A DNA stretch of 64,000 nt, taken from positions 496,001 through 560,000 of the forward strand of contig NZ_WBKB01000001.1 of assembly GCF_008831155.1 (NCBI RefSeq). The letters run 5' to 3'. This document shows, piece after piece, positions 16,760 to 25,458 of the stretch. The position numbers and the translations under genes were made by a program. The notes beneath the pieces are model-generated. The model worked only from the letters and a program-made list of their open reading frames with translations. It was not told where the DNA came from and did not search any database. The stretch is from Gulosibacter chungangensis (lineage in GTDB: Bacteria > Actinomycetota > Actinomycetes > Actinomycetales > Microbacteriaceae). Positions within the stretch are counted from its first letter, which is position 1. Each line of letters opens with the position of its first letter.

Positions 16760-17296
16760 ATGCAGACCACCGAACTCACCCATTCCTTGACCGTCGAAGA
16801 TCGCCTCGACCTACAAGAACTCATTGCCCGGTACTCACTCGCGCGTGACGACAAGCGATTCGATGACCTGCTTTCATATTTCGCCGAGGACGGAGAGTTC
16901 GAGCGAATCGGGAAGACTGTCAGCGGCATCGATGCACTTCGTGCGTTCTTTCTCGGCTCCGCAGACCGATACGACTTCACCAATCACGTCACGCACTCGC
17001 AGGTGCTTGATCCCGCGCCCTCGACGGATGATCGCCCGCGGGTGAACGGGGTGGTCTCCGGTCACGCCGAACTCGTGCTCGCGGGCGAAGCGCACTTTGC
17101 GGCCTACCGCTACTACGACGAATACGTCAAAGAACCCTCCGGCTGGCGGTTCAAGAAGCGTTCGCTGAACTTCTTCTACTCGATGCGCCCACAAGACATG
17201 GCAGAAGGCTTCCGCAGCAATCAGCGCATCCGTTGGGCAGATGGGACGCCCACCGCGGCCGACCTGCCCGAGAAGATTCCCGGTTGGCAGGGATAG
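16760..17296 (+). CDS. NTF2/SnoaL-fold protein
   Basis: A 178-residue SnoaL-like protein. The N-terminal helix (LDLQELIARYSLARDDKRFDD), the LLSYFAEDGEFERIG turn and the C-terminal strand pair around WRFKKRSLNFFYSM are typical of the nuclear-transport-factor-2 fold used by ketosteroid isomerases, scytalone dehydratases and ring-dioxygenase small subunits. No dioxygenase large subunit is present anywhere in the window, so an isomerase, hydratase or binding role is more likely. It follows the VOC gene by 91 bp and precedes a DUF4286-like gene, apparently in one operon. Confidence 0.85.
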   Translation: MQTTELTHSLTVEDRLDLQELIARYSLARDDKRFDDLLSYFAEDGEFERIGKTVSGIDALRAFFLGSADRYDFTNHVTHSQVLDPAPSTDDRPRVNGVVSGHAELVLAGEAHFAAYRYYDEYVKEPSGWRFKKRSLNFFYSMRPQDMAEGFRSNQRIRWADGTPTAADLPEKIPGWQG

Positions 17297-17342
17297 CGCC
17301 GTCGACCGAGCAACTGTTCATTTCAATCACTGAGGAGTAGAC

Positions 17343-17780
17343 ATGGCCGCAAACGTGATGGTTGTGCTGTCCAATTCAAAGCCGGAACTCGATGCCGAGT
17401 TCAATGACTGGTACACGAATGTGCACGTCGTGGATGTGGTCGACAAGCTCGACGGCTTCGAATCGGCACAGCGTTTTGAGCTCGTGCCCAATCAGATCGA
17501 ACAGGGCGAATACCGGTACCTGGCGATTTACGAGATCGCCGAAGGCCGTCTCGAGGATGCTCAGCGAGCGCAGGCCTATCAGCGAAAGGAGCGCGCTGAA
17601 GCGCTCGCTGCAGGTCGCAAACCCTGGATCGAATCTCGCGCCGGAGAACTTTTCGATGGCGAGCACCGCACCTGGTTCTTCACCTCAATGGGCAAGCCGT
17701 ATCACCGTGGTGACGCCGCCCAGGCCCAAGAGCTTCCAGACGATGCCGTCGACGAAGTCGCCCAAGGAGCAGCGAAATGA
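17343..17780 (+). CDS. DUF4286 / EthD-like dimeric alpha-beta barrel protein
   Basis: A 145-residue protein. The N-terminal 90 residues show the ferredoxin-like dimeric barrel pattern: the strand MVVLSNSK, the segment EFNDWYTNVHVVDVVDKLDGFESAQRF and the strand YRYLAIYEI. The conserved DWYxxxHxxD motif is typical of DUF4286 and EthD proteins, which often accompany oxygenases or dehydratases and may act as small cyclases or monooxygenases. The C-terminal 25 residues are acidic and nonconserved. GAGGAG precedes the ATG, and its stop overlaps the next gene by 4 bp (ATGA). Confidence 0.78.
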   Translation: MAANVMVVLSNSKPELDAEFNDWYTNVHVVDVVDKLDGFESAQRFELVPNQIEQGEYRYLAIYEIAEGRLEDAQRAQAYQRKERAEALAAGRKPWIESRAGELFDGEHRTWFFTSMGKPYHRGDAAQAQELPDDAVDEVAQGAAK

Positions 17781-19138
17781 CCGACGATGCCCTCCCACTG
17801 GTCATTGTCGGCGGTGGTGCCGCCGGCATGATCGCCGCCATCAACGCATCCATATCGGGACAACCCGCCATTATCCTCGAGAAAAACGTTCGAGTTGGCT
17901 GCAATGCTGAATTCTCCGGAGGTCTCATCCAGGGTTCTGGAACACGATTCCAGGAACAGGCAGGGGTCACCGATTCGCCCGAGCAGCACTTCGCTGACCT
18001 GCAGCGGCAGAATCGCGGCGAGTCCGACCCCGCAATTGTTGAGTTAGTCGCCCGCCGCTCGGCCGACGCGGTGCATCTCCTCGCTGATGAGGCAGGGCTT
18101 GCGCTTCACCTCGACCAAAGCGTCCTCTATTCCGGCCACTCGACATATCGGATGCACTCCATGGCGTCAGAGACCGGCCAGGAGCTTGTGCAGGGAATCC
18201 GCGCGCGCATCCGCAACGACGAAAATATTGACTTCGTCGACAATGCCGAAGTCACCGATATCGTCCCCAACGGCAGCTCACTCGACGTTCTGGTGTCGAT
18301 GAGTGGTCAACAGGAAGTGATCCCCGCACGAAACGTCATCCTCGCGTCGAACGGCTTCGGCGCGAACCGAGAGATGGTCCGGAAGTACATTGGCGAGGCC
18401 ATCGCCGCGCTCCCCTATTGGGGATCAGAAAATAGTGACGGCCGCGGCATCCTAATCGGCATGGGGCTAGGTGCCGGCACCGCTTACATGACTGCCTACG
18501 AGGGTCACAGCCACCTGAATCCGAAGTATGGCACGCGCATGGGCGGCGCGCTTCCAGCGCTCGGAAGCATTCTCGTGGATGCATCCGGTCGCCGATTCGC
18601 CTCGGAAGCGACCACCAACTCCGGTTTTTCAAAGTTCATGATCCCGCTTCCGGGTAGCCAAGCGGTGGAAATCTACGATGAGCGCATCCACCGAGCCGCG
18701 ATGACAAACGGGGCCTACGAAGAGGCCTCCGAGATGGGGGCCGTGAAACAGTTCGAGGATCTCGAGACACTCGCCGCTGCTTTTGATCTCCCGGTGGATG
18801 CGGTAGCTGATGAGGTGCGCAAGTACAACGCAGCTGCGGGGTCGGAACGCGATGAGCTTGACCGTGCGGCGCGAGGCCGGATCCCCTTTGCTCCCCCATA
18901 TTACGCGGCGAGCGTCTCTGCCGGGGTAATCCACACGCAGGGTGGCCTCACCGTCGACACTTCGTGCCGCGTGCTGACCACGAACGCTGAAGTGATCCCT
19001 GGGCTCTACGCCACCGGCGGTGTCGCCGCGGGAATTTCCGGTACGGGAGTGGACACTTACCTCCCCGGGAACGGTCTCACGCACGCGTTCACGACCGGTC
19101 TCGTGGCCAGCGAACACGTCGCCTCGGTACTCGTCTAG
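17777..19138 (+). CDS. FAD-dependent oxidoreductase, fumarate reductase / 3-ketosteroid dehydrogenase family
   Basis: A 453-residue flavoprotein with the dinucleotide-binding motif VIVGGGAAGMIAA (residues of about 8–20), a second FAD contact near VILASNGFG and a C-terminal FAD motif GLYATGGVAAGISGTGVDTYLPGNGLTHA. This arrangement is the FAD_binding_2 class (fumarate reductase flavoprotein, tricarballylate dehydrogenase, KstD). It is shorter than most KstD proteins (about 510–560 residues), so the precise substrate is open. Likely reactions are desaturation of a ring next to a carbonyl or reduction of an enone or enoate. It is translationally coupled to the DUF4286-like gene. Confidence 0.87.
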   Translation: MTDDALPLVIVGGGAAGMIAAINASISGQPAIILEKNVRVGCNAEFSGGLIQGSGTRFQEQAGVTDSPEQHFADLQRQNRGESDPAIVELVARRSADAVHLLADEAGLALHLDQSVLYSGHSTYRMHSMASETGQELVQGIRARIRNDENIDFVDNAEVTDIVPNGSSLDVLVSMSGQQEVIPARNVILASNGFGANREMVRKYIGEAIAALPYWGSENSDGRGILIGMGLGAGTAYMTAYEGHSHLNPKYGTRMGGALPALGSILVDASGRRFASEATTNSGFSKFMIPLPGSQAVEIYDERIHRAAMTNGAYEEASEMGAVKQFEDLETLAAAFDLPVDAVADEVRKYNAAAGSERDELDRAARGRIPFAPPYYAASVSAGVIHTQGGLTVDTSCRVLTTNAEVIPGLYATGGVAAGISGTGVDTYLPGNGLTHAFTTGLVASEHVASVLV

Positions 19139-19159
19139 CGTCTCGAGTTCGCATTGTGA

Positions 19160-19202
19160 AAGTACGTGAGCCCCCTCCGATGAAGAGGGGGCTCACGTAC
19201 TT
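19160..19202. terminator. Bidirectional terminator
   Basis: A perfect 18-bp stem with a 7-nt loop (arms 19160–19177 and 19185–19202) separates the converging flavoprotein (+) and NTF2-fold (-) genes. U-tracts are short on both sides. Confidence 0.85.
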
Positions 19203-19209
19203 ACTTTGG

Positions 19210-19644
19210 TTAGTTCTTGGCCCCAGCCAATAGTGGCTTGACGATGCGTTCTGCGAACTTCCACTCACCGTCTTGCTTGACGTACTGGTCGGTGTAGAAC
19301 ACCAGCATTTGTACGCGTTCGCCATCGGGTTGCAGCGTATAGGCGTCGCAGTAGACGGTGCCGGTCGCACGGTCGCCGGCCACTTCGATGAGATGGTTCA
19401 TCATCATGTGCAGACAGCCAGCCATGCTTTCGACCATGCCCGTGAATGCGGCGCGTAGGCCTTCCGCGCCCTCAAAGGCAGCCGGAGCGCCAAGCGACTG
19501 CATATCGAAGACACCATCCTCCGTGAAGGAATTCACGACATCCTCGACCCGAGAATTGTCGATGGCGTTGGCATATTCGTAGTTGAGTCGGCGAATTTTT
19601 GCTTCTTCAAGCAGGTCGGTCTCTTGTGCGGTAATTGCAGTCAT
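19210..19644 (-). CDS. NTF2/SnoaL-fold protein
   Basis: A 144-residue SnoaL-like protein beginning MTAITAQETDLLEEAKIRRLNY, with the EDVVNSFTEDGVFDM turn and the C-terminal strand WKFAERIVKPLLAG. The ATG at 19644 was chosen over an upstream in-frame start because the longer N-terminus has no family counterpart and would run through the terminator hairpin of the alcohol dehydrogenase gene; GAGGAAA lies upstream. It is the third NTF2-fold gene within 7 kb and the three are divergent in sequence. A hairpin separates it from the alcohol dehydrogenase operon, so it may be read by readthrough or from its own promoter. Confidence 0.85.
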   Translation of the reverse strand: MTAITAQETDLLEEAKIRRLNYEYANAIDNSRVEDVVNSFTEDGVFDMQSLGAPAAFEGAEGLRAAFTGMVESMAGCLHMMMNHLIEVAGDRATGTVYCDAYTLQPDGERVQMLVFYTDQYVKQDGEWKFAERIVKPLLAGAKN

Positions 19645-19703
19645 GGTTCGTATTTCCTCGTTGAAGTACTTATTAGGTGAATAGTTTTGGCTGATCGGAA
19701 ACA

Positions 19704-19731
19704 ATGAGAGCGCCCGTTGAGGCGCTCTCAT
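19704..19731 (-). terminator. Hairpin after the alcohol dehydrogenase gene
   Basis: A perfect 11-bp stem with a 6-nt loop (19704–19714 / 19721–19731) lies downstream of the alcohol dehydrogenase stop on the minus strand and upstream of the NTF2-fold gene. The following TGTTTCC tract is weak, so termination may be partial. Confidence 0.65.
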
Positions 19732-19763
19732 CGCTATCCATAGGTGATCTTGCTCATCGAGAT

Positions 19764-20864
19764 CTAGTCGAAGACGATCACGCTGCGAGCTACGCCACCC
19801 TTGTCGAGTTCCGCGTAGCCCTCATTGATCTCGTCGAGGGTGATGGTGCGGGACACGAGGTCGTCAAGGTTGAAACGCCCCTGCTCGTAGTAGTCCGCAA
19901 ACATCGGGATGTCGAGCTTTGCGTTCGTCGATCCCATGTAGACACCGTGCAGGGTACGCGGCGTCATGATCATTTGCGTGATCGGGTCGATGTCCAGGCG
20001 GGTACCCGGGCGCTGCATACCGATGAGGTACGCGGTACCGTCCGGCCCCACAAGCTGGAATGCCTGCTCCGCAGTGGGCTTCAGACCGATGACCTCAAAG
20101 GCGTGATCGACACCCTTGCGGCCGGTAATCTCGTGGACTGCGGCCACCACATCCTCAACCTCATTGGGGTTGATCACGTGGGTCGCACCGAACTTCTTCG
20201 CGAGCTCGAGCTTGGCGGGCTGCAGATCAATCGCAATGATTCGACGGGCGCCGGCAAGACGCGCTGCCTGCACCGCATTGAGTCCCACACCACCACAACC
20301 AATCACCGCAACGTCATCGTTCACGCGTACGCCCGCAGTCTTCAGGACGGCACCCGCCCCGGTGACGACACCGCAGCCAAGGAGGCATGCCTTGTCGAAC
20401 GGGACGGTTTCGGGAACCTTTACGAGCTGGTTTTCGTGGACGAGGCACTGCTCAGCGAAGCCGCTGATGCCTTGGAACTGCGTGACCGCAGAGCCGTCCT
20501 TGCGGGTCAACCGCGAGGGTTCATCCGGGCCACGCAATAGCGAGTCCGTGTTCTCACAGATGTGCCGCTTACCCGCAATACAGGAATCGCAAACGCCACA
20601 GGCACCGACGAGCGATGCGGCGACGCGGTCGCCAACCTTCAGATCTACTACGTCGGGGCCAACAGCCTTCACGACGCCGGCAATCTCGTGACCGAGGACT
20701 ACGGGCATCGGGAACCCGAAGTCAATTTTCTGGATGTGAGCATCACTGTGGCAGAGACCGCTCGCCTTCACATCCACGAGGACCTCACCACCAATGGGAT
20801 CGGCGATCTCAACATCTTCAATGACGAAATCCTCGCCGACCGCGTTGACAACTGCTGCCTTCAT
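19764..20864 (-). CDS. Zinc-dependent alcohol dehydrogenase, class III / NDMA-type-like
   Basis: A 366-residue MDR alcohol dehydrogenase. Catalytic-zinc ligands are the Cys of GLCHSDAH (about 38), the His of GHE (about 60) and the Cys of LLGCGVVTG (about 170). The structural-zinc loop has four Cys in the pattern C-x2-C-x2-C-x7-C (CGVCDSCIAGKRHIC). The NAD-binding motif is GCGGVGLNAVQ, followed by an acidic Asp in AIDLQ that indicates NAD preference. It follows the monooxygenase gene by about 80 bp on the same strand and probably supplies the ketone or oxidises the alcohol released after Baeyer–Villiger cleavage. Confidence 0.93.
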   Translation of the reverse strand: MKAAVVNAVGEDFVIEDVEIADPIGGEVLVDVKASGLCHSDAHIQKIDFGFPMPVVLGHEIAGVVKAVGPDVVDLKVGDRVAASLVGACGVCDSCIAGKRHICENTDSLLRGPDEPSRLTRKDGSAVTQFQGISGFAEQCLVHENQLVKVPETVPFDKACLLGCGVVTGAGAVLKTAGVRVNDDVAVIGCGGVGLNAVQAARLAGARRIIAIDLQPAKLELAKKFGATHVINPNEVEDVVAAVHEITGRKGVDHAFEVIGLKPTAEQAFQLVGPDGTAYLIGMQRPGTRLDIDPITQMIMTPRTLHGVYMGSTNAKLDIPMFADYYEQGRFNLDDLVSRTITLDEINEGYAELDKGGVARSVIVFD

Positions 20865-20945
20865 GGAGTTACTTACCTTTCTTGCCCGGTCAGCTGCGAC
20901 CGAGACGTGTGTCTTTCGATGAGTGAATTGGAGTGTTGGCGGGGA

Positions 20946-22595
20946 CTATCGGGCGCCCGAAAGCGACATTGCGTTTGCGTCACGTTTCACGAGCTGGAAG
21001 CCTTCGTAACCATTCGCGGCAATTTCTTCGCAACGGTCTCGATAGGCCTTCAAACCACCCGCGTATGGCATGAACACGCGCGGCTTTCCAGGCACGTTTG
21101 CGCCGAGGTACCACGATGCGCCCTTGAGGAAAAGCGTCATATTGGCAATCTCGTTGACGTGGTCCACCCATTCACGTTCGTAGTCGGGATGAGCCTCAGA
21201 CGTCGCGAAGTCATGCTCATCGAGATAGCCGATGTGCTCATCAACCCATTCGACATGCTGCTCAATCGCGGCGACAACATTCGTCAACACACTCGGGCTT
21301 CCCGGGCCAGCGAGCGAGAACATGTTCGGGAATCCCGCAACCGAGAGCCCAAGGTAGGTCAACGGCCCAGCATCCCAATACTCTTGGATGCGCTTGCCGT
21401 CGCGACCCTGGATATCGATGTTCATGATCGCGCCCGTCATCGCGTCAAAGCCGGTGGCCAGGACGAGAGCATCGAGTTCATACTCCTTGTTCTGTGTTGC
21501 CACACCGGTCTCGGTGATGCTAGTGATCGGGTCTGACTTCACATCAACCAGTTCGACGTTAGACCGGTTGAAGGTCTCGTAGTAGTTGGAGTCGACGCAA
21601 ATGCGCTTACTGCCAACCGGGTATTCGCGTGCTTTCAGCTTCTCGGCGACTTCAGGATCTTCGACGATGCCGTCAATCTTTTCGTGGATAAAGTGCGCGA
21701 GCTTGTCGTTGGATTCCTGATTTATCGCGAGATCGGCAAAGGTGTTCTGAATGGCGAAGCTGCCGAGCGTCCAGTGATCCTCGAATACCTTCCGGACGAC
21801 CTCATCCGGGGTATTCGAGACGAGTTCAGTGGGGTCGGGCGTCGGCATCCCCGTGCCCGTATTCCGCATCTTTTCGCGGATTTCGGGGAATTCTTCCTTG
21901 ACCTTCGCGAGTTTTTCCGCGGTCAACGGCCCGTTATTTGCCGGCACGCTGTAGTTTGCTGTCCGTTGGAAGACCTTAAGTTCGGAGGCTTCCTTCGCCA
22001 CTTCTGGAATCAGCTGCACTCCGGAGGAACCGGTACCGATAACCCCGACTCGAAGCCCCGTGAAGTCGACTTCCTCGTGTGGCCAGTCACCGGTGTGGTA
22101 GACGGAGCCCTTGAAGTTTTCGAGCCCCTCAAATTTGGGAACGTTTGGCACTGATAGGCAACCGGTCGCCAAAATGAAGAACCGCGACTCGAGTGTTTTC
22201 TCACCGTCCGGCCCGCGATAGGTAACTGACCACGTGTTGCTTGACTCGTCAAAGGTCGCGGACTCAACCGAAGACTCCAGGCGGATGTCTTCCCGCAAAT
22301 TGAAGCGGTCAGCCACGTGGTTCATGAAACTCATGAGTTCCGCCTGATCCGGGTAACGAGTGGACCATTCCCATTCTTGGTCGAGAGCGGGGTCGTCGAA
22401 GGACATGGAGTAGAACGGGCTCTCCACGTCACATTTGGCGCCTGGATACCGGTTCCAGTACCAGGTCCCGCCAACACCAGCGCCGCGTTCCAGCAGCACC
22501 GAGTTGAGTCCACGTTCGCGTAGTCGCTTGAGCATGTAGAGGCCGGCGAAGCCTGCCCCAACTACGACCGCATCAACTTGCTGTGCACCACTCAT
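20946..22595 (-). CDS. Baeyer–Villiger monooxygenase (cyclohexanone monooxygenase type)
   Basis: A 549-residue class B flavoprotein. It has an FAD motif GAGFAG (13–18), the GGTWYWNRYPGAKCD segment (42–56), a complete Baeyer–Villiger fingerprint FKGSVYHTGDW (F161–W171) and an NADPH motif GTGSSG (187–192). Such enzymes insert one oxygen atom next to a ketone, turning cyclic ketones into lactones or linear ketones into esters. Its ATG overlaps the esterase stop by 4 bp, so the hydrolase that would open the product is made from the same message. Confidence 0.95.
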   Translation of the reverse strand: MSGAQQVDAVVVGAGFAGLYMLKRLRERGLNSVLLERGAGVGGTWYWNRYPGAKCDVESPFYSMSFDDPALDQEWEWSTRYPDQAELMSFMNHVADRFNLREDIRLESSVESATFDESSNTWSVTYRGPDGEKTLESRFFILATGCLSVPNVPKFEGLENFKGSVYHTGDWPHEEVDFTGLRVGVIGTGSSGVQLIPEVAKEASELKVFQRTANYSVPANNGPLTAEKLAKVKEEFPEIREKMRNTGTGMPTPDPTELVSNTPDEVVRKVFEDHWTLGSFAIQNTFADLAINQESNDKLAHFIHEKIDGIVEDPEVAEKLKAREYPVGSKRICVDSNYYETFNRSNVELVDVKSDPITSITETGVATQNKEYELDALVLATGFDAMTGAIMNIDIQGRDGKRIQEYWDAGPLTYLGLSVAGFPNMFSLAGPGSPSVLTNVVAAIEQHVEWVDEHIGYLDEHDFATSEAHPDYEREWVDHVNEIANMTLFLKGASWYLGANVPGKPRVFMPYAGGLKAYRDRCEEIAANGYEGFQLVKRDANAMSLSGAR

Positions 22596-23551
22596 GCTTG
22601 TGCCCCTTCCGTCTCCGAAATGCTCTCTCTGACGCGAACTGCCACCAGATCCATCACCTCGGCACTCGCCGGAAGCACGTTCACCATGCTGAAGAATCCG
22701 TGCATCTGACCGGGCCAGCGGTGCGCTTCCACCTCAACGCCCGCGTCGCGCAAGCGATCGCCATAGGCCTCGCCTTCGTCACGCAGGACGTCGTGCTCCG
22801 CGGTAATGAGGAATGCGGGTGCAACACCGGCAAGGTTTTCCTGACGGAATGGCGAGGCCTCGGGGTGACTACGCTCTTCGGGGTTCGCGATGTAGTGGTC
22901 CCAGAACCAGAACATGAATTCTTTTGCGAGCAGGGTTTGGTTCTCGGGCTCGTTATAGCTCGGACGCGAGAAGTCAGCGTCGGTGACGGGGTAGATCAGG
23001 AACTGCTTGGCGATCGTGGGCGCACCGGCGTCACGGCTTCGAATCGCCATCACCGCACTCAGGTTGCCGCCAGCACTATCACCACCAACGAACAAGGGGG
23101 CGCCGGGTCGAGCGAGTTCAGCGATCCGGTCGGCCGCCCAGTTCAGGCCAGTCCACGAGTCTTCCACTGCTGCCGGGAAAGGGTTCTCTGGAGCCTTGCG
23201 GTAATTCACCAGTACGACTGTGGCGCCAGACTTTTCAGCGAGCTGTCGACCGAGAGTATCGAAGTCGTCAATGTCGCTGACAACCCAGCCGCCACCGTGC
23301 AGGTACACAAAGACCGCGCTTGCTTCAGCGCTCGGGCGATGGACTCGAACTTTGAAGGTTCCGCCATCGAATCCGACCAGTTCGTGATCCTCAGTTGCGT
23401 GCATCTCCGGCCCTTTGCCGAACATGGGTGTCATCGCTGACGAGTTCTCACGAACTTGCTCGGGTGGAAGCTCCCACGCGGGCGGAGCACCTTCAGGTGT
23501 CCCTGCCGCCGCTGCTTCCAAGAACTTCACCGTTGCTTCATCAAGTGCCAC
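22592..23551 (-). CDS. Alpha/beta-hydrolase, hormone-sensitive-lipase (HSL) family
   Basis: About 319 residues with the HSL oxyanion motif HGGG (85–88 from the chosen start), nucleophile motif GDSAGG (Ser about 159) and the downstream Asp (EHDVLRDEG) and His (MHGFFSM) of the triad. The GTG at 23551 was chosen because AAGGGAG lies 5 nt upstream. A TTG at 23578 in the same frame has no such site. As the gene immediately before the Baeyer–Villiger monooxygenase, it most likely hydrolyses the lactone or ester that the monooxygenase makes. Confidence 0.92.
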   Translation of the reverse strand: MALDEATVKFLEAAAAGTPEGAPPAWELPPEQVRENSSAMTPMFGKGPEMHATEDHELVGFDGGTFKVRVHRPSAEASAVFVYLHGGGWVVSDIDDFDTLGRQLAEKSGATVVLVNYRKAPENPFPAAVEDSWTGLNWAADRIAELARPGAPLFVGGDSAGGNLSAVMAIRSRDAGAPTIAKQFLIYPVTDADFSRPSYNEPENQTLLAKEFMFWFWDHYIANPEERSHPEASPFRQENLAGVAPAFLITAEHDVLRDEGEAYGDRLRDAGVEVEAHRWPGQMHGFFSMVNVLPASAEVMDLVAVRVRESISETEGAQA

Positions 23552-23818
23552 ATCGACTCCCTTGTCTCTTGCGGGCAATTTCTGTTATTCATAGCAACCA
23601 AATTGGCATGCGAGATAACCATAATCACAGTTAGCACAGATGCACAACACTTGTAGCTGAGTGATTCCCGCGAGCATCCACCTTGCACTCTCACCGAAAA
23701 TTCAGGCGCATGATAGACAACATATGTCGGGATCTGTACGATGAGGCGAAGCCCCGTCGATTCTGACTTTCGGGGCTCTCCCCGTAGGAAAATGAACTGC
23801 GAACCAATGGAGGTTCAC

Positions 23819-25294
23819 TTGTCCACTACAGATCTCGCACCTGTCCAAATCCGCAGCTTTGACAAGCTCTACATCGGCGGCAAGTGGGTTGAGCCCTCGA
23901 GCGATGCCATCATCGAGAGCGTCTCGCCAATCACCGAGGAAGTTATCGCCACGGTTCCGGCGGGTAAGGCCGCGGACATCGATGCCGCGGTTGCTGCGGC
24001 TCGCAAGGCGTTCGACGAAGGACCCTGGCCGCGACTCTCGCCGAAGGAGCGCGCGGATTACCTGGTGCGCATCCGCGAGGAGCTTGCCAAGCGCGTTCCC
24101 GAACTCGTGGACGCATTCACCGCCGAAATCGGTGCGGCGAACGGTGCCTCGGTAGCGTTTACGAACAACGCGCTGAAGATGTTTGACGACGCCTCGACGC
24201 TCTGGGAGCGCTTTGAGTGGGTCAAGGAACGCAGTTGGGACAACGGCAGCGGCTACATCACCTATGACCCCGTTGGTGTTGTCGGCGTGATCATTCCTTG
24301 GAACGGCCCGGTCGCTACCGCAGCCCTCAAGATGGCGCCTGCTCTCGCTGCCGGCTGCACGGTTGTGTTGAAGCCCGCCAGTGAAGCCGCTGCCGAAATC
24401 ATGATGATGGCTGAAGCCTTCGAGGCCGCCGGCCTTCCCGAAGGCGTGGTCAGCATTGTGCCGGCCGCCCGCGAAGACGCTGAGCGCCTCGCAGCCCACC
24501 CCGACGTGGACAAGATCACCTTCACCGGTTCGACCGCAGTCGGTAAGCGACTCATGGAACTCGCCTCCGACCGCATCGCCCGCATCACCCTCGAGCTCGG
24601 TGGTAAGTCGGCGGCCATCATTGCCGACGACATTCCTGTCGAAGACTTCGTCCCCGGCCTCGCATTCGCCGGTATCGGTCACAGCGGCCAGGTGTGCGCC
24701 GCGATCACCCGCATCCTGGTGCCGCGTGAACGCCAAGACGAAATCATCGAGGCGCTCAAGCAGGTCTACGAGTCGGTCAAGGTCGGCGACCCTCGCGAAC
24801 CCGACACCGCTCTCGGTCCGCTATCCTCAGCCCGCCAGCGTGAGCGTGTCCTCAACTACATCGAGATCGGTAAGGAAGAAGGCGCACGCGTCGTCACCGG
24901 CGGCAAGGCTCCCGAGCACCTCGAGCGCGGCTACTACGTCGAGCCGACCCTCTTTGCGGATGTTCGCCCCGACATGCGAATCGCCCAGGAGGAGATCTTC
25001 GGCCCGGTCGTCGTGGTCATCCCCTTCGACTCGATTGATGAGGCAGTAGAAATCGCCAACGGCACCGTCTACGGTCTGTCGGGTGCGGTCTACGCGAAGG
25101 ACCACGACCTCGCCGTGAGCATCGCGAACCGCGTTCGCACCGGCCAGATCAGCATCAACGGTTGGGACATGTGCGTCACCCAGCCCTTCGGTGGCTTCAA
25201 GCAGTCGGGCCTCGGCCGCGAGGGTAACGTCGAGGGCCTCTCGGCCTTCCTCGAGCCCAAGCTGGTCCAGGGCGCGACGCCTCCGGCCAAGTAA
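23819..25294 (+). CDS. Aldehyde dehydrogenase family protein
   Basis: A 491-residue NAD(P)-dependent aldehyde dehydrogenase. Catalytic Cys293 lies in GHSGQVCAAIT, the general-base Glu in LELGGKSA, and the Asn in the PWNGPVA loop is present. The start is a TTG at 23819 with TGGAGG five nucleotides upstream; an ATG at 23807 has no ribosome-binding site and itself forms part of that site. It is transcribed divergently from the esterase–BVMO–alcohol dehydrogenase operon and would oxidise an aldehyde derived from the ring-opened product. Two terminators follow. Confidence 0.93.
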   Translation: MSTTDLAPVQIRSFDKLYIGGKWVEPSSDAIIESVSPITEEVIATVPAGKAADIDAAVAAARKAFDEGPWPRLSPKERADYLVRIREELAKRVPELVDAFTAEIGAANGASVAFTNNALKMFDDASTLWERFEWVKERSWDNGSGYITYDPVGVVGVIIPWNGPVATAALKMAPALAAGCTVVLKPASEAAAEIMMMAEAFEAAGLPEGVVSIVPAAREDAERLAAHPDVDKITFTGSTAVGKRLMELASDRIARITLELGGKSAAIIADDIPVEDFVPGLAFAGIGHSGQVCAAITRILVPRERQDEIIEALKQVYESVKVGDPREPDTALGPLSSARQRERVLNYIEIGKEEGARVVTGGKAPEHLERGYYVEPTLFADVRPDMRIAQEEIFGPVVVVIPFDSIDEAVEIANGTVYGLSGAVYAKDHDLAVSIANRVRTGQISINGWDMCVTQPFGGFKQSGLGREGNVEGLSAFLEPKLVQGATPPAK

Positions 25295-25310
25295 CCGGTA
25301 GACAACCTCA

Positions 25311-25345
25311 GGGGGTTCCCGCCACATGCTGTGGCGGGAACCCCC
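25311..25345 (+). terminator. Rho-independent terminator of the aldehyde dehydrogenase gene
   Basis: A perfect 16-bp stem with a 3-nt loop (25311–25326 / 25330–25345) is followed by TTTGGTTATT on the plus strand. Confidence 0.88.
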
Positions 25346-25400
25346 TTTGGTTATTGCTGCGGACAGGGCCAGCAGCCTTGAGCTCAGGCAAGCAGCAAGC

Positions 25401-25435
25401 AAAGTGGCCGACCTCGCAGTGAGGTCGGCCACTTT
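25401..25435. terminator. Second, bidirectional terminator before the cytochrome b gene
   Basis: A perfect 15-bp stem with a 5-nt loop (25401–25415 / 25421–25435) whose arms begin and end in AAA/TTT. It serves the minus-strand cytochrome b operon and backs up the aldehyde dehydrogenase terminator. Confidence 0.82.
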
Positions 25436-25458
25436 TGCAGAGACGATTCCGAGTGCGG

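Noticed and set aside
17777-19138. Naming the flavoprotein 3-ketosteroid delta-1-dehydrogenase
   Set aside because: It is shorter than typical KstD, no other steroid-ring genes are present, and the family includes many other reductases and dehydrogenases.
23702-24736. 344-codon open frame antisense to the first aldehyde dehydrogenase
   Set aside because: Overlaps the conserved aldehyde dehydrogenase almost fully and has no family features.
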